From assembly GCA_003511945.1 (NCBI GenBank), contig DOJA01000145.1, forward strand, positions 453-14,724: a DNA stretch of 14,272 nt. Reading direction: 5' to 3'. The notes under the pieces are model-generated. The model did not search any database. It saw only the letters and a program-made list of their open reading frames with translations, and was not told where the DNA came from. Positions 1-6,676 of the stretch are shown in pieces; positions within the stretch are counted from its first letter, which is position 1; each line of letters starts with the position of its first letter. Origin of the DNA: Phycisphaerales bacterium. Lineage in GTDB: Bacteria > Planctomycetota > Phycisphaerae > Phycisphaerales > UBA1924. The translations under genes and the position numbers were made by a program.

Positions 1-23
1 AGGCGTCGTACCCCGGCACCCAG
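1..23 (+). repeat. Direct repeat copy 1 (23 bp, inside coding sequence)
   Basis: Positions 1-23 are identical to 197-219. This copy codes for ASYPGTQ within the 3-119 gene. The window edge prevents seeing whether the match extends further upstream. Confidence 0.85.
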
Positions 24-119
24 GCCGAGCGGCTGTCGCGGCTGATGCCCCCCGAGGTGAGCGTGAAGTCGGTGAAGGTGACCGAGGCGCCCAAGTGCTC
101 GGCGGTGTGGCTGGGGTAG
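3..119 (+). CDS. 3' end of an unidentified protein-coding gene (5' end outside the window)
   Basis: An open frame runs from the window edge to a TAG stop at 117-119. All 38 sense codons end in G or C, which in this genome is a strong sign of real coding sequence. The visible C-terminus ends in SVKVTEAPKCSAVWLG. The spacing of a V-x-V-x-E stretch a few residues before a terminal aromatic-x-G is faintly like the C-terminus of the QueD/6-pyruvoyl-tetrahydropterin synthase family, but 38 residues cannot establish this and I do not assign a function. The gene converges on the minus-strand gene ending at 363. Its first 23 visible bases recur exactly at 197-219, beyond its own stop codon. Confidence 0.6.
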   Translation, partial: ASYPGTQAERLSRLMPPEVSVKSVKVTEAPKCSAVWLG

Positions 120-134
120 GGCGAGCAGCGGGTG

Positions 135-161
135 CCGTGGTACGGCCAAGCCGTGCCACGG
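135..161. terminator. Hairpin just downstream of the 3-119 gene (possible terminator)
   Basis: CCGTGGTACGG (135-145), loop CCAAG, then CCGTGCCACGG (151-161) give an 11-bp stem with a single mismatched position, 16 nt after the TAG stop. The position suits a 3'-end structure for the plus-strand gene. There is no U-tract, so it may equally be a dispersed palindromic repeat. Confidence 0.35.
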
Positions 162-196
162 GGTGACCGTCGCGGATCCGCACGGGGCACGACGCG

Positions 197-219
197 AGGC
201 GTCGTACCCCGGCACCCAG
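197..219 (+). repeat. Direct repeat copy 2 (23 bp, in the gap after the gene)
   Basis: This stretch is identical to 1-23 and lies 78 bp beyond the stop codon of the gene that contains copy 1. It also forms the 3' arm of the hairpin at 183-211. Identity stops at base 24 of the repeat. Confidence 0.85.
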
Positions 220-362
220 CATGACATCACAGGGCAGGACGCGGCGCAGCGCGACTCGGCGCCCGGCCCTCACAGCCCCTCGCCGAATGACCTACCCCCT
301 CTGGTGGGACAAGCGACCCACCTGTCGCTCCCGCCTTCTCTGAGTCACTCTGTGAGCGGCCC

Positions 363-764
363 TCAGGAGCGGTCGGCCAGACTGCTCTTCTGAACGAGCC
401 GGATCCGAGGGTCGGAGTACACCCAGAACCAGCACCCCAGGTACAGCCCGCAGATCGCGAAGAAGCCATAGATGGCCCCGAAGGGAAGATGCGGGGTGAT
501 CTGCTTGCTGAAGATCGCGAACAAGAGGATGAACGGCAGCCCCACTCGCAGGCCCCCCACGATCCACTCCGACCGCTCATAGAGCAGTTCCCGCGCGAAC
601 CACAGCACCCCGACCACCAACGGGATCAACAGCACCGGCGCCGTCCACTCTCCGTAGGCCAGAGCAAGGATTGAAGCGCTCCCGAAGAAGAGCAAGGCGG
701 CAGTCCCCTGCACGATGCCGAGCAGCCCTGTGTTCCGCCGCAGGGTTCGGATCCGTTCGATCAC
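363..764 (-). CDS. Small four-helix membrane protein, unknown function
   Basis: A 133-residue protein that I do not recognise. Four hydrophobic segments are visible at about residues 13-37, 41-60, 68-86 and 95-116. The basic N-terminus (MIERIRTLRRN) and the basic, polar C-terminus (DPRIRLVQKSS) suggest both ends are cytoplasmic. There are no obvious catalytic motifs. It begins with GTG at 764-762, and the glnS stop TGA occupies 763-761, so the two genes overlap in the four bases GTGA. That arrangement implies translational coupling and co-transcription with glnS, of which this is the last gene. The link is positional only and does not suggest a role in aminoacylation. Reality of the gene is likely from the overlap and the sensible membrane pattern; function is unknown. 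Confidence 0.75.
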   Translation of the reverse strand: MIERIRTLRRNTGLLGIVQGTAALLFFGSASILALAYGEWTAPVLLIPLVVGVLWFARELLYERSEWIVGGLRVGLPFILLFAIFSKQITPHLPFGAIYGFFAICGLYLGCWFWVYSDPRIRLVQKSSLADRS

Positions 765-2557
765 GCACCGCCCCCTTCCCCGCCCTTCGCCCAGGTGTCC
801 TTCAGCGTCACGCTCCGGTTATACACCGGCGCGCCCGCCTTTGAGTCGGGATCAACGCAGAAGTACCCCAGCCGCTCGAACTGGTACCGCTCCTCGGGAC
901 TCGCCTCCGCGAGGGAGGGCTCCAGCATCGCCTCGCGGACGACCTCCAGCGAGTCGGGGTTCAGGAAGGTGCGGAAGTCGGCGTCGGCGCGGTCCGGCGT
1001 TTCGTGGGTGAAGAGCCGGTCGAACAGGCGCACCTCGGCCCGGGCGGCGTGCTCGGCCGAGACCCAGTGCAGCGTCGCCTTCACCTTGCGCCCGTCGGGG
1101 GCGTTGCCCCCTGTGGTCGCGGGGTCGTAGGCGCAGCGCACCGCGAGGATGTTCCCCTGCGCGTCCTTCTCCACGCCCGTGCAGGTGACCAGGTAGGCGT
1201 ACCGCAGCCGCACCTCGCGACCGGGCGACAACCGGAAGAACTTCTTCGGCGGGTCCTCCATGAAGTCGTCGCGCTCGATGTACAGCGCGCCCGAGAAGGG
1301 CACCCGGCGCGTGCCCGCCGCGGGATCCTCCGGGTTGTTCACGCACTCGACCATCTCGACCCTGCCCGCGGGCCAGTTCTCGATGACGACCTTCAGAGGC
1401 CGCAGCACGCCCATCCGGCGCGGCGCGCGCCTGTTGAGGTCGTCCCGCAGGGCGTTCTCAAGCCGCCCCAGGTCGACCACCGCGTTGAACTTCGTCGCCC
1501 CGGTCTCCTCCGCGAAGGCGCGGATCGCCTCCGGCGTGTATCCCCGGCGCCGGAACCCCGCGACGGTCGCCATGCGCGGGTCGTCCCAGCCGCGCACATG
1601 GCCCTCCCTCACGAGCTCGAGCATCTTCCGCTTGCCCATGACCGTGTAGTTCAGCACCAGGCGCGCGAACTCGATCTGCTGGGGGTGGTGGATCCGCTGG
1701 CCCCAGGGGCCGGAGCCGTCCGCGGTGCGCCCCTGGTTGATCGCGTTGATGAACCAGTCGTAGAGCGGCCTGTGGTTCTCGAACTCCAGCGTGCAGATCG
1801 AGTGCGTGATCCCCTCGATCGAGTCCTCGAGCCCGTGGGCCCAGTCGTACATGGGGTAGATCGACCACTGGTCGCCCGTGTTGTGGTGCGTCGCGTGCAG
1901 GATGCGGTACATCACCGGGTCGCGGAGGTTCAGGTTGGGCGAGGCCATGTCGATCTTGGCGCGGAGGGTGCGCGCGCCGTCGGGGAACTCGCCCTCGCGC
2001 ATGCGCCGGAAGAGGCCGAGGTTCTCCTCGACCGGGCGCCCCCGGAAGGGGCTCTCGACCCCCGGGCGCGTCGGCGCGCCGCGCTGGCGGCTCATCTCCT
2101 CCGCGGGCAGATCGCAGACATACGCCATCCCCTTGCGGATCAGCTCGACCGCCCACTCGTACATCCGCTCGAAGTAGTCGCTGGCCCAGAAGACGCCCCC
2201 GCCGTGGGGGCCTTCGAAGTCGGCCCCGAGCCACTTCACATCGCGCTTGATGGCCTCGACATACTCGACCTCCTCCTTGGTGGGGTTCGTGTCGTCGAAG
2301 CGGAGGTTGAACCTGCCCCCGTAGTCGCGCGCGAGCCCGAAGTTCAGGCAGATGCTCTTGGCGTGCCCGATGTGGAGGTACCCGTTGGGCTCGGGCGGGA
2401 AGCGGGTGTGGACGCGCCCGGCCCACTTCTGTGAACGATTGTCCTCGTCGATGATCTGACGGATGAAGTTGGTGGGGACGGCGGGGGGCGTGGGGGGGAG
2501 TCGGGCGGCTGGGAAGGGGCTATCGACACCGTCGCTCGCTGGGCGGATCGCGCTCAT
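761..2557 (-). CDS. glnS: Glutaminyl-tRNA synthetase (GlnRS)
   Basis: A class I aminoacyl-tRNA synthetase that charges tRNA-Gln with glutamine in the cytoplasm. From the chosen ATG it has 598 residues; the E. coli enzyme has about 554. The HIGH-type motif PEPNGYLHIGH is at residues 55-65, followed by FDDTNP at 87-92. The block LRAKIDMASP at 198-207 and RDPVMYRI, IYPMYDWAHGLEDSIEGITHS and CTLEFENHRPLYDW are GlnRS hallmarks. The anticodon-binding barrels occupy the last ~250 residues and include FFRLSPG at 440-446. The KMSKS loop reads VMGKR (306-310), where GlnRS usually has VMSKR. I chose the ATG at 2555-2557 because GGAG lies 9 nt upstream (2567-2570). A GTG at 2630-2632 and an ATG at 2585-2587 are in frame but add only low-complexity residues. 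A ~30-residue Pro/Ala-rich N-terminal stretch precedes the family core. It lies 74 nt after the protease gene and overlaps the next gene by 4 nt. Confidence 0.96.
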   Translation of the reverse strand: MSAIRPASDGVDSPFPAARLPPTPPAVPTNFIRQIIDEDNRSQKWAGRVHTRFPPEPNGYLHIGHAKSICLNFGLARDYGGRFNLRFDDTNPTKEEVEYVEAIKRDVKWLGADFEGPHGGGVFWASDYFERMYEWAVELIRKGMAYVCDLPAEEMSRQRGAPTRPGVESPFRGRPVEENLGLFRRMREGEFPDGARTLRAKIDMASPNLNLRDPVMYRILHATHHNTGDQWSIYPMYDWAHGLEDSIEGITHSICTLEFENHRPLYDWFINAINQGRTADGSGPWGQRIHHPQQIEFARLVLNYTVMGKRKMLELVREGHVRGWDDPRMATVAGFRRRGYTPEAIRAFAEETGATKFNAVVDLGRLENALRDDLNRRAPRRMGVLRPLKVVIENWPAGRVEMVECVNNPEDPAAGTRRVPFSGALYIERDDFMEDPPKKFFRLSPGREVRLRYAYLVTCTGVEKDAQGNILAVRCAYDPATTGGNAPDGRKVKATLHWVSAEHAARAEVRLFDRLFTHETPDRADADFRTFLNPDSLEVVREAMLEPSLAEASPEERYQFERLGYFCVDPDSKAGAPVYNRSVTLKDTWAKGGEGGGA

Positions 2558-2566
2558 CCGGGTTGG

Positions 2567-2570
2567 CTCC
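2567..2570 (-). promoter_or_regulatory. Shine-Dalgarno GGAG that decides the glnS start
   Basis: GGAG on the minus strand sits 9 nt before the ATG at 2557-2555. The upstream in-frame candidates at 2587 and 2632 have weaker or no such match, so 2557 is preferred. Confidence 0.6.
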
Positions 2571-2604
2571 GATGGACTCGCCCCCATCGTACCGCCAACG
2601 CCCA

Positions 2605-2619
2605 GGGCTCTGTGAGCCC
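2605..2619. other. Small hairpin between the protease gene and glnS
   Basis: GGGCTC (2605-2610), loop TGT, GAGCCC (2614-2619) give a perfect 6-bp stem in the 74-nt gap. It has no T-run on the minus strand, so termination is unproven. It could attenuate read-through from the upstream cassette into glnS or affect mRNA processing. Confidence 0.35.
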
Positions 2620-2631
2620 GGCCCGTGAACA

Positions 2632-3441
2632 CTACTCGGCGGTGATCGACTCGAGCTCGGCCCGGAGCGCCTCCTCCGCGATGCGCTGGCTGACCATGGC
2701 GTACAAGTCGGCTTTGAACTTCTCGCCGGAGATTGGATCGTCGACCCCGATGACCAGAGCGGGATCAAAGACGGTTACCGAGACCAGTTCGTACTTGACC
2801 GGCGCCGGAACTCGGGAGACACCGGGCACCGGGAGGTGCTTCAGTATGTCCATGGGCGAACCGGGGCGGCGGACAAAGCTCGCGCCGATGAGAACCACGG
2901 CATGACCGATTGGGTCATCCTCCGCTCCACGGAACATGGCGATGAGCGGCTCACCGGACTGAAGACTGTCAATAAGCTCGTCGGAACTGGTTGTGTACGG
3001 AGTGAGCTGCGCCCTGATCATTTGCTCTTCGTCCAGACTGATCTTCGAGACGCCACCCCGATCTGCCAGCTCCTTTCCGGCGTGTTTGATGGCGTCCCAC
3101 TCGCGCTCGGGGTACAGCGCCAGCATGATCTCGCGGAGCGTGCCCGCAGCCATCTCGTCCGGGTGAAGCGCACTCTCGCGCCCCTTGATCCGCTCCACGA
3201 TCTCCTGCTGCGGGACCCGCCTGCCGTGGTACGCGTGAACCATCTGGCAGCTGGCCGCCCAGCACCAGGTCTCTCCCGTCTGCTCGGCACCGACCGTCTG
3301 GAAGCGCTCGAGCATCACCTCTTCGACGGGGCCCTTCTCCTGGCTCTCCGGAGACGCGACGAGCACGAGACTCGAGGAACAGCCCCCGAGCAGCATCGTC
3401 GAGACGAGAAGGGCCGTCAGGGTGCCCAATGAGTGCCTCAT
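2632..3441 (-). CDS. Papain-like cysteine peptidase, predicted lipoprotein
   Basis: A 269-residue predicted secreted lipoprotein. The N-terminus has a basic start, a hydrophobic core and the lipobox LLGGC, placing the lipidated cysteine at residue 21. The mature part carries a papain-fold active-site pattern. ETWCWAAS gives a probable nucleophile Cys60, Gln54 six residues before it suits the oxyanion hole, IGHAVVLIG gives His180, and TVFDP gives Asp226 as a possible third residue. This WCWAAS/GHAV arrangement is typical of the C39/C70 (AvrRpt2)-like papain clan proteins. The exact family is uncertain, and the substrate is unknown. The ATG at 3441 is preceded by GGAG at a 9-nt spacing (3451-3454). 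It is the third gene of a cassette, 28 nt after the membrane-protein gene. The predicted site of action is the periplasmic face of a membrane, where it could cleave peptides or proteins or act in trans on neighbours' products. Confidence 0.85.
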   Translation of the reverse strand: MRHSLGTLTALLVSTMLLGGCSSSLVLVASPESQEKGPVEEVMLERFQTVGAEQTGETWCWAASCQMVHAYHGRRVPQQEIVERIKGRESALHPDEMAAGTLREIMLALYPEREWDAIKHAGKELADRGGVSKISLDEEQMIRAQLTPYTTSSDELIDSLQSGEPLIAMFRGAEDDPIGHAVVLIGASFVRRPGSPMDILKHLPVPGVSRVPAPVKYELVSVTVFDPALVIGVDDPISGEKFKADLYAMVSQRIAEEALRAELESITAE

Positions 3442-3469
3442 GGTTCGATTCTCCAGAGAGTCGATTCAG

Positions 3470-4279
3470 TCAGGGGGACGGCGTCGGCGCCGTCCGTGCC
3501 ACGAGCGCTTCAGCGAGCGCATCAGAGGCTGATGTAATTATGAACGCCAAAAAGCCGGCGAAGGAACAGAGCAGCAAGACATGAATAATCAGGCAGATCG
3601 CCACTGTGAACGAATACTGCCCACGGGCCTCGACGATCAGCACATCCAAAAAGTGAAAAATCTCTTTTTGCATGAGCGACAGCTGACCGGTGGCGTGCTC
3701 CTGACTCCCGGCCTCTCGGAGCGCGATTTCACCTTGGAGCACCTTCGGGTACCACAGCGGCACGAAGATCTCGTTCCGCTGCGGATCCGCGATCCCGGAC
3801 CAGTAGGGCCGGACCACCCTGCCGCTCGCGGACGACTCCACGCCAGATTCCGACGCTCCGCCTTCCGCGGGAAGCAGGGGAGCTTCACTGATCTGCGGTG
3901 GAGAATCCCTGAGTTCGTCAAGATCCCAACGGATGATCGTCATGCTGCGCAGGTAGATGTGACAACTGAGAAGAACGAGGAGCGCGACTGTGAACCTCAA
4001 GGGCAGGCACTTGTACCACTTCTTCATCTCTTGAGTGTTCTCATTCCTCTTCCGGTATCTGCTGACGCATCCGTAGACCGCCATAGCAATCGTGATCGCA
4101 ACGATGCTGACCGCCACCCGCCACTCGATCGGCATCCACAGCGTCGCTCGGCTCAGCGACTGCACCTGAAACTGGGCCACCGCCAGGATCAATAAACCCA
4201 CCAACCACTGCCCGAACGAGGTCGCCCAGACACGGTGCTTCACGAGAAGCCGATACAGTCGTCCGAACCCAGCACTCAC
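3470..4279 (-). CDS. Four-helix membrane protein with a ~110-residue periplasmic domain, unknown function
   Basis: A 269-residue protein I do not recognise. Hydrophobic segments are at about 24-39, 53-72, 92-110 and 222-250. The segment between helices 2 and 3 is strongly basic (SRYRKRNE and MKKWYK) and the N-terminus is basic too. The positive-inside rule therefore puts the N- and C-termini in the cytoplasm and the large loop 111-221 in the periplasm. That loop has an Asp/Glu-rich start, a Pro/Ser/Gly-rich linker (127-155) and a more structured part rich in aromatic residues. The start is GTG at 4279-4277 with GAGG 6 nt upstream (4286-4289). It lies 30 nt after the small lipoprotein gene and 28 nt before the protease lipoprotein gene, which suggests one transcript. 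Its base composition is much less GC-rich than the flanking housekeeping genes (about half GC in the line at 3541-3600), suggesting recent acquisition or relaxed selection. Confidence 0.8.
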   Translation of the reverse strand: MSAGFGRLYRLLVKHRVWATSFGQWLVGLLILAVAQFQVQSLSRATLWMPIEWRVAVSIVAITIAMAVYGCVSRYRKRNENTQEMKKWYKCLPLRFTVALLVLLSCHIYLRSMTIIRWDLDELRDSPPQISEAPLLPAEGGASESGVESSASGRVVRPYWSGIADPQRNEIFVPLWYPKVLQGEIALREAGSQEHATGQLSLMQKEIFHFLDVLIVEARGQYSFTVAICLIIHVLLLCSFAGFLAFIITSASDALAEALVARTAPTPSP

Positions 4280-4309
4280 TCGAAACCTCGCCTGATGCGG
4301 GAGAAGGAC

Positions 4310-4732
4310 TTACGACCCCGGCGCGGGCGTCAGATCAATCTCCACTGGCTGCGAGCTGGGTTTGAACACCTGCCAGCGCGGCACCCCACGATAAAACACC
4401 AGAGCCACATACACTCTGCGGGATAATCCACTGACATCGAGAACCGCTCGCGCATCAGAGGACCTGATCTTGGTGCTGCCCTGTCTGAATGTTCCGATCC
4501 ACGACGATTGGGGCGACAGCCCTTCAGGTGCCTTCTCGGCCAGCCACTTTGAATGCGGGATGACATACACATCGACGGGCGAACTGCCGGAAAGCACCGT
4601 CACCTTGCCGGGTGCACGAGGAGCCCCGGCCGTCATGCACCCCGCCGCGATCAGCGTTGCCATCCCCAGCGCGAGAGCAACGCACGCCGCGCAACTCCTG
4701 TACCAGCATGTGGCTTGCTGCATCATTCTCAT
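4310..4732 (-). CDS. Small predicted lipoprotein, unknown function
   Basis: A 140-residue predicted lipoprotein. The signal peptide has a hydrophobic stretch (about 15-31) ending in the lipobox IAAGC, with the lipidated Cys at residue 32. The mature part is about 108 residues, likely beta-rich (VTVLSG, VDVYVIP, VYVALVFYRG), and contains no motif I can name. The frame is open back to an ATG at 4795, but that lies upstream of a strong promoter (4765-4792) and so cannot be the usual start. I chose the ATG at 4732, preceded by AGGTGA. ATGs at 4726 and 4723 are close alternatives with better spacing. It is the first gene of the cassette with the membrane protein and papain-like lipoprotein, and its promoter presumably drives all three. 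Confidence 0.78.
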   Translation of the reverse strand: MRMMQQATCWYRSCAACVALALGMATLIAAGCMTAGAPRAPGKVTVLSGSSPVDVYVIPHSKWLAEKAPEGLSPQSSWIGTFRQGSTKIRSSDARAVLDVSGLSRRVYVALVFYRGVPRWQVFKPSSQPVEIDLTPAPGS

Positions 4733-4969
4733 CTTCACCTGTGTTTCGCGATGACCGAGCAATAAGTGTATCGGACTACTCTGAGCTGTCAACACTCGCT
4801 GCTCTGATGCACGAATGCCTCATAATAGAGTCCCGAGACTGCCGCCGCATTCAGTATTGTGTTGTCAGCGCGCGGGGCACTGCGCGCCCCTGTAATGACA
4901 GCACGAGAATGTGTCTATGACACCACGCGCCGGGCGAGGCCGCTCTCACTCCGCCGCCAAGTCTCTTCA
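4733..4969. other. Gap between gltX and the cassette
   Basis: 237 nt without a supported gene. It holds the cassette promoter at 4765-4792. Near the gltX end are two small inverted repeats: GTGTC/GACAC (4912-4916 and 4920-4924, loop TAT), and GGGGC/GCCCC (about 4875-4891). Neither has a T-run on the minus strand, so a gltX terminator is not clear. Composition drops in GC through this gap. Confidence 0.5.
4765..4792 (-). promoter_or_regulatory. Sigma70-type promoter for the envelope cassette
   Basis: On the minus strand a perfect -35 box TTGACA (4792-4787) is followed after 16 nt by TACACT (4770-4765), a 4-of-6 match to TATAAT. Transcription would begin near 4757 and leave a leader of about 25 nt before the ATG at 4732. 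The surrounding sequence is AT-richer than the rest of the window. It is the clearest promoter I see here. Confidence 0.7.
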
Positions 4970-6676
4970 TCACGCGCGGCCGGAGAACGCAGCCCGCTCC
5001 CCGCACCGCCCCACCCGCCTCAGCACCCCCGCCTTCCCCACCAGCGCCAGCGTCTCCCCCAGACCCGGGCTCACGCCCGTCCCCGTGACCGCCACCCGCA
5101 GGGACTGGGCCACCTGGCCGATGCCCACCCCCGCCTCCGCCGCGAAGCGCTCGACTGTCGCCTGGATCGCCCCCGGCTCCCACGGCTCAACCCTTGCCAG
5201 CGCCTCGCCGAGCCGCGCCAGCAGCGACAGCCCGCTCGGCTCACCCTTGAGCAGGTGCTTCTTCACCGCGCCGGGGTCGTAGACCACCGCGTCGTCGTCG
5301 ATGAGCGCGAACCCGCCGACATCCCGCCCGTCCGCCAGCGTGGCGCAGCGCGGCCGGACCGCCGCCGCCAGCAGCGGGAAGCGGGCGCCGATCTTCGCCA
5401 GTAGGCCGGGATCGTGGACCGCGCACCACCCGCGCCAGCGGCGCGCGAACTCGTCGTCGCTCATGGCGCCGATCGCGTCGTGGTTGAAGGACTCCAGCTT
5501 GCGCCGGTCGAACCGGCTGTTCGTCTTGCCGATGCGGGCGAGGTCAAAGTGCCGCGCCAGGAAGTCGCGGTCGAACTTCTCCAGGTCCGTCCCGTCCTCG
5601 TTCTTCATCCCCGGGTTCCAGCCCAGGAGCGCGATGAAGTTGCAGATCACCTCCGGCAGGTACCCCGCGCGACGGAAGTCATCGACGCTGACCTCCGGCA
5701 GGCGCAAGTGCATAGCGCCGGCCAACGCCTCCAGCTGCCTCGTCTCCAGCTGGCGCTTCTTGTCGCTGAGCCAGGCCCCGAACGAGTGCTCGTCCATCGT
5801 CCCCGGGGGCGGCGCCGTCAGCCCGGCGGTCTTCACCGCCTCGCGGGCCGTCTGGTCGCGCTCCCGTTTGCTCATCTTCGCGCCCTTGTCGTTGAAGATC
5901 AGCGGCATGTGCGCGTACACCGGCATGCGGTAGCCCAGCACCCGCTGCAGCACCACATGCCTGGGCGTGTTCATCAGGTGCTCCTGCCCGCGCAGGACAT
6001 GCGTCACGCCCATGGTCTCGTCATCCACGACGACCCCGAAGTGGTAGGTCGGGAACCCGTCGGGCTTGCGCAGCACGAAGTCGTCCACCTCCCCGGCGCC
6101 GAACTTCACTTCCCCCAGCACCTCGTCCACCACCCGCACCGGGTCCTGCGGCGAGCGCAGCCGGACCACATGGCTCTCCCCCGCATCGATCCTTCGGCGC
6201 TGCTCCGCGACGGGAAGGATCTCCCCGTCGTCGGGGCGGTAGCGGAAGGTCTCGTTCGCCTCCGTCGCCCGCTTGCGCCGGGCGTCCAGTTCCGCGCTGG
6301 AGGAGAAGTCCGCGTAGGCCGAGCCGCGCTCGAGCATCCCGTCGATGACCCCGTCGTACACCGCCCGGCGCTGGGACTGGAAGAAGGGCCCGACCCCGCG
6401 CGGATCGCCCCCGATCGCGCGCCCGCCCTCCGATCTCCCCGCTTCGAGCAGCGGCCCCTCGTCCCAGTCGATCCCCAGCCAGGCCAGGTCTTCGAGGATT
6501 CCCCGGGCGCTCGCCTCCGACGACCGCGCCTGATCGGTGTCCTCCACGCGGAGCAGAAACCTCCCCCCCATCCGGCGCGCGAACGCCCAGCAGAAGAGCG
6601 CCGTCCTGGCCCCGCCGATGTGCAGGTGCCCGGTGGGCGAGGGGGCGAAGCGGGTGATGACAGGGGAGTCGGCCAT
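4970..6676 (-). CDS. gltX: Glutamate--tRNA ligase (GluRS), with an insertion after the KMSKR loop
   Basis: A class I synthetase that charges tRNA-Glu with glutamate in the cytoplasm. It has 568 residues, against about 470-500 for most bacterial GluRS. RFAPSPTGHLHIGGARTA (9-26) contains the HIGH-type motif, RVEDTD is at 43-48, VLRGQEHLMNTPRH at 227-240, and GAKMSKR at 265-271 is the KMSKS loop. The C-terminus has the usual anticodon-binding cage ending in a GETLALVGKAGVLRRV-type helix (540-555). Much of the extra length is an insertion at about 272-330, between KMSKR and the conserved RRAGYLPEVICNFIALLGW (335-353), plus a Gly-rich insert at about 79-96. The zinc cysteines of the E. coli-type enzyme are absent (ADFSSS at 122-127), as in many GluRS. 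The ATG at 6676 fixes the family N-terminus, but no Shine-Dalgarno precedes it. The frame is open far upstream, antisense to the kinase gene, and that extension is not coding. It is divergent from the PfkB kinase gene. Confidence 0.95.
   Translation of the reverse strand: MADSPVITRFAPSPTGHLHIGGARTALFCWAFARRMGGRFLLRVEDTDQARSSEASARGILEDLAWLGIDWDEGPLLEAGRSEGGRAIGGDPRGVGPFFQSQRRAVYDGVIDGMLERGSAYADFSSSAELDARRKRATEANETFRYRPDDGEILPVAEQRRRIDAGESHVVRLRSPQDPVRVVDEVLGEVKFGAGEVDDFVLRKPDGFPTYHFGVVVDDETMGVTHVLRGQEHLMNTPRHVVLQRVLGYRMPVYAHMPLIFNDKGAKMSKRERDQTAREAVKTAGLTAPPPGTMDEHSFGAWLSDKKRQLETRQLEALAGAMHLRLPEVSVDDFRRAGYLPEVICNFIALLGWNPGMKNEDGTDLEKFDRDFLARHFDLARIGKTNSRFDRRKLESFNHDAIGAMSDDEFARRWRGWCAVHDPGLLAKIGARFPLLAAAVRPRCATLADGRDVGGFALIDDDAVVYDPGAVKKHLLKGEPSGLSLLARLGEALARVEPWEPGAIQATVERFAAEAGVGIGQVAQSLRVAVTGTGVSPGLGETLALVGKAGVLRRVGRCGERAAFSGRA

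Larger units (their letters stand above)
120..362. other. Convergent intergenic gap with hairpins
   Basis: No gene is supported here. The gap lies between two converging genes and holds several inverted repeats. One is 135-145 with 151-161, an 11-bp stem with one mismatch and a 5-nt loop. A second is 183-187+189-195 with 199-205+207-211, a 12-bp stem with one mismatch and a 3-nt loop. A third is GGTGGG at 303-308 with CCCACC at 317-322. In addition 130-143 is complementary at 13 of 14 positions to 204-217, so the first two hairpins could sit inside a larger cruciform. None is followed by a T-run, so if they end transcription they are not classical intrinsic terminators. Confidence 0.6.

Noticed and set aside
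163..393. Small plus-strand open frame of 76 codons
   Set aside because: It crosses hairpins in the gap and runs into the converging membrane-protein gene. Third-position GC preference is lost after the 23-bp repeat, and no ribosome-binding site is seen.
1004..2434. Long plus-strand open frame (about 476 codons) across glnS
   Set aside because: It is antisense to a clear glnS, has Arg/Pro/Ala/Val-rich composition without motifs, and is the expected by-product of high GC at third positions.
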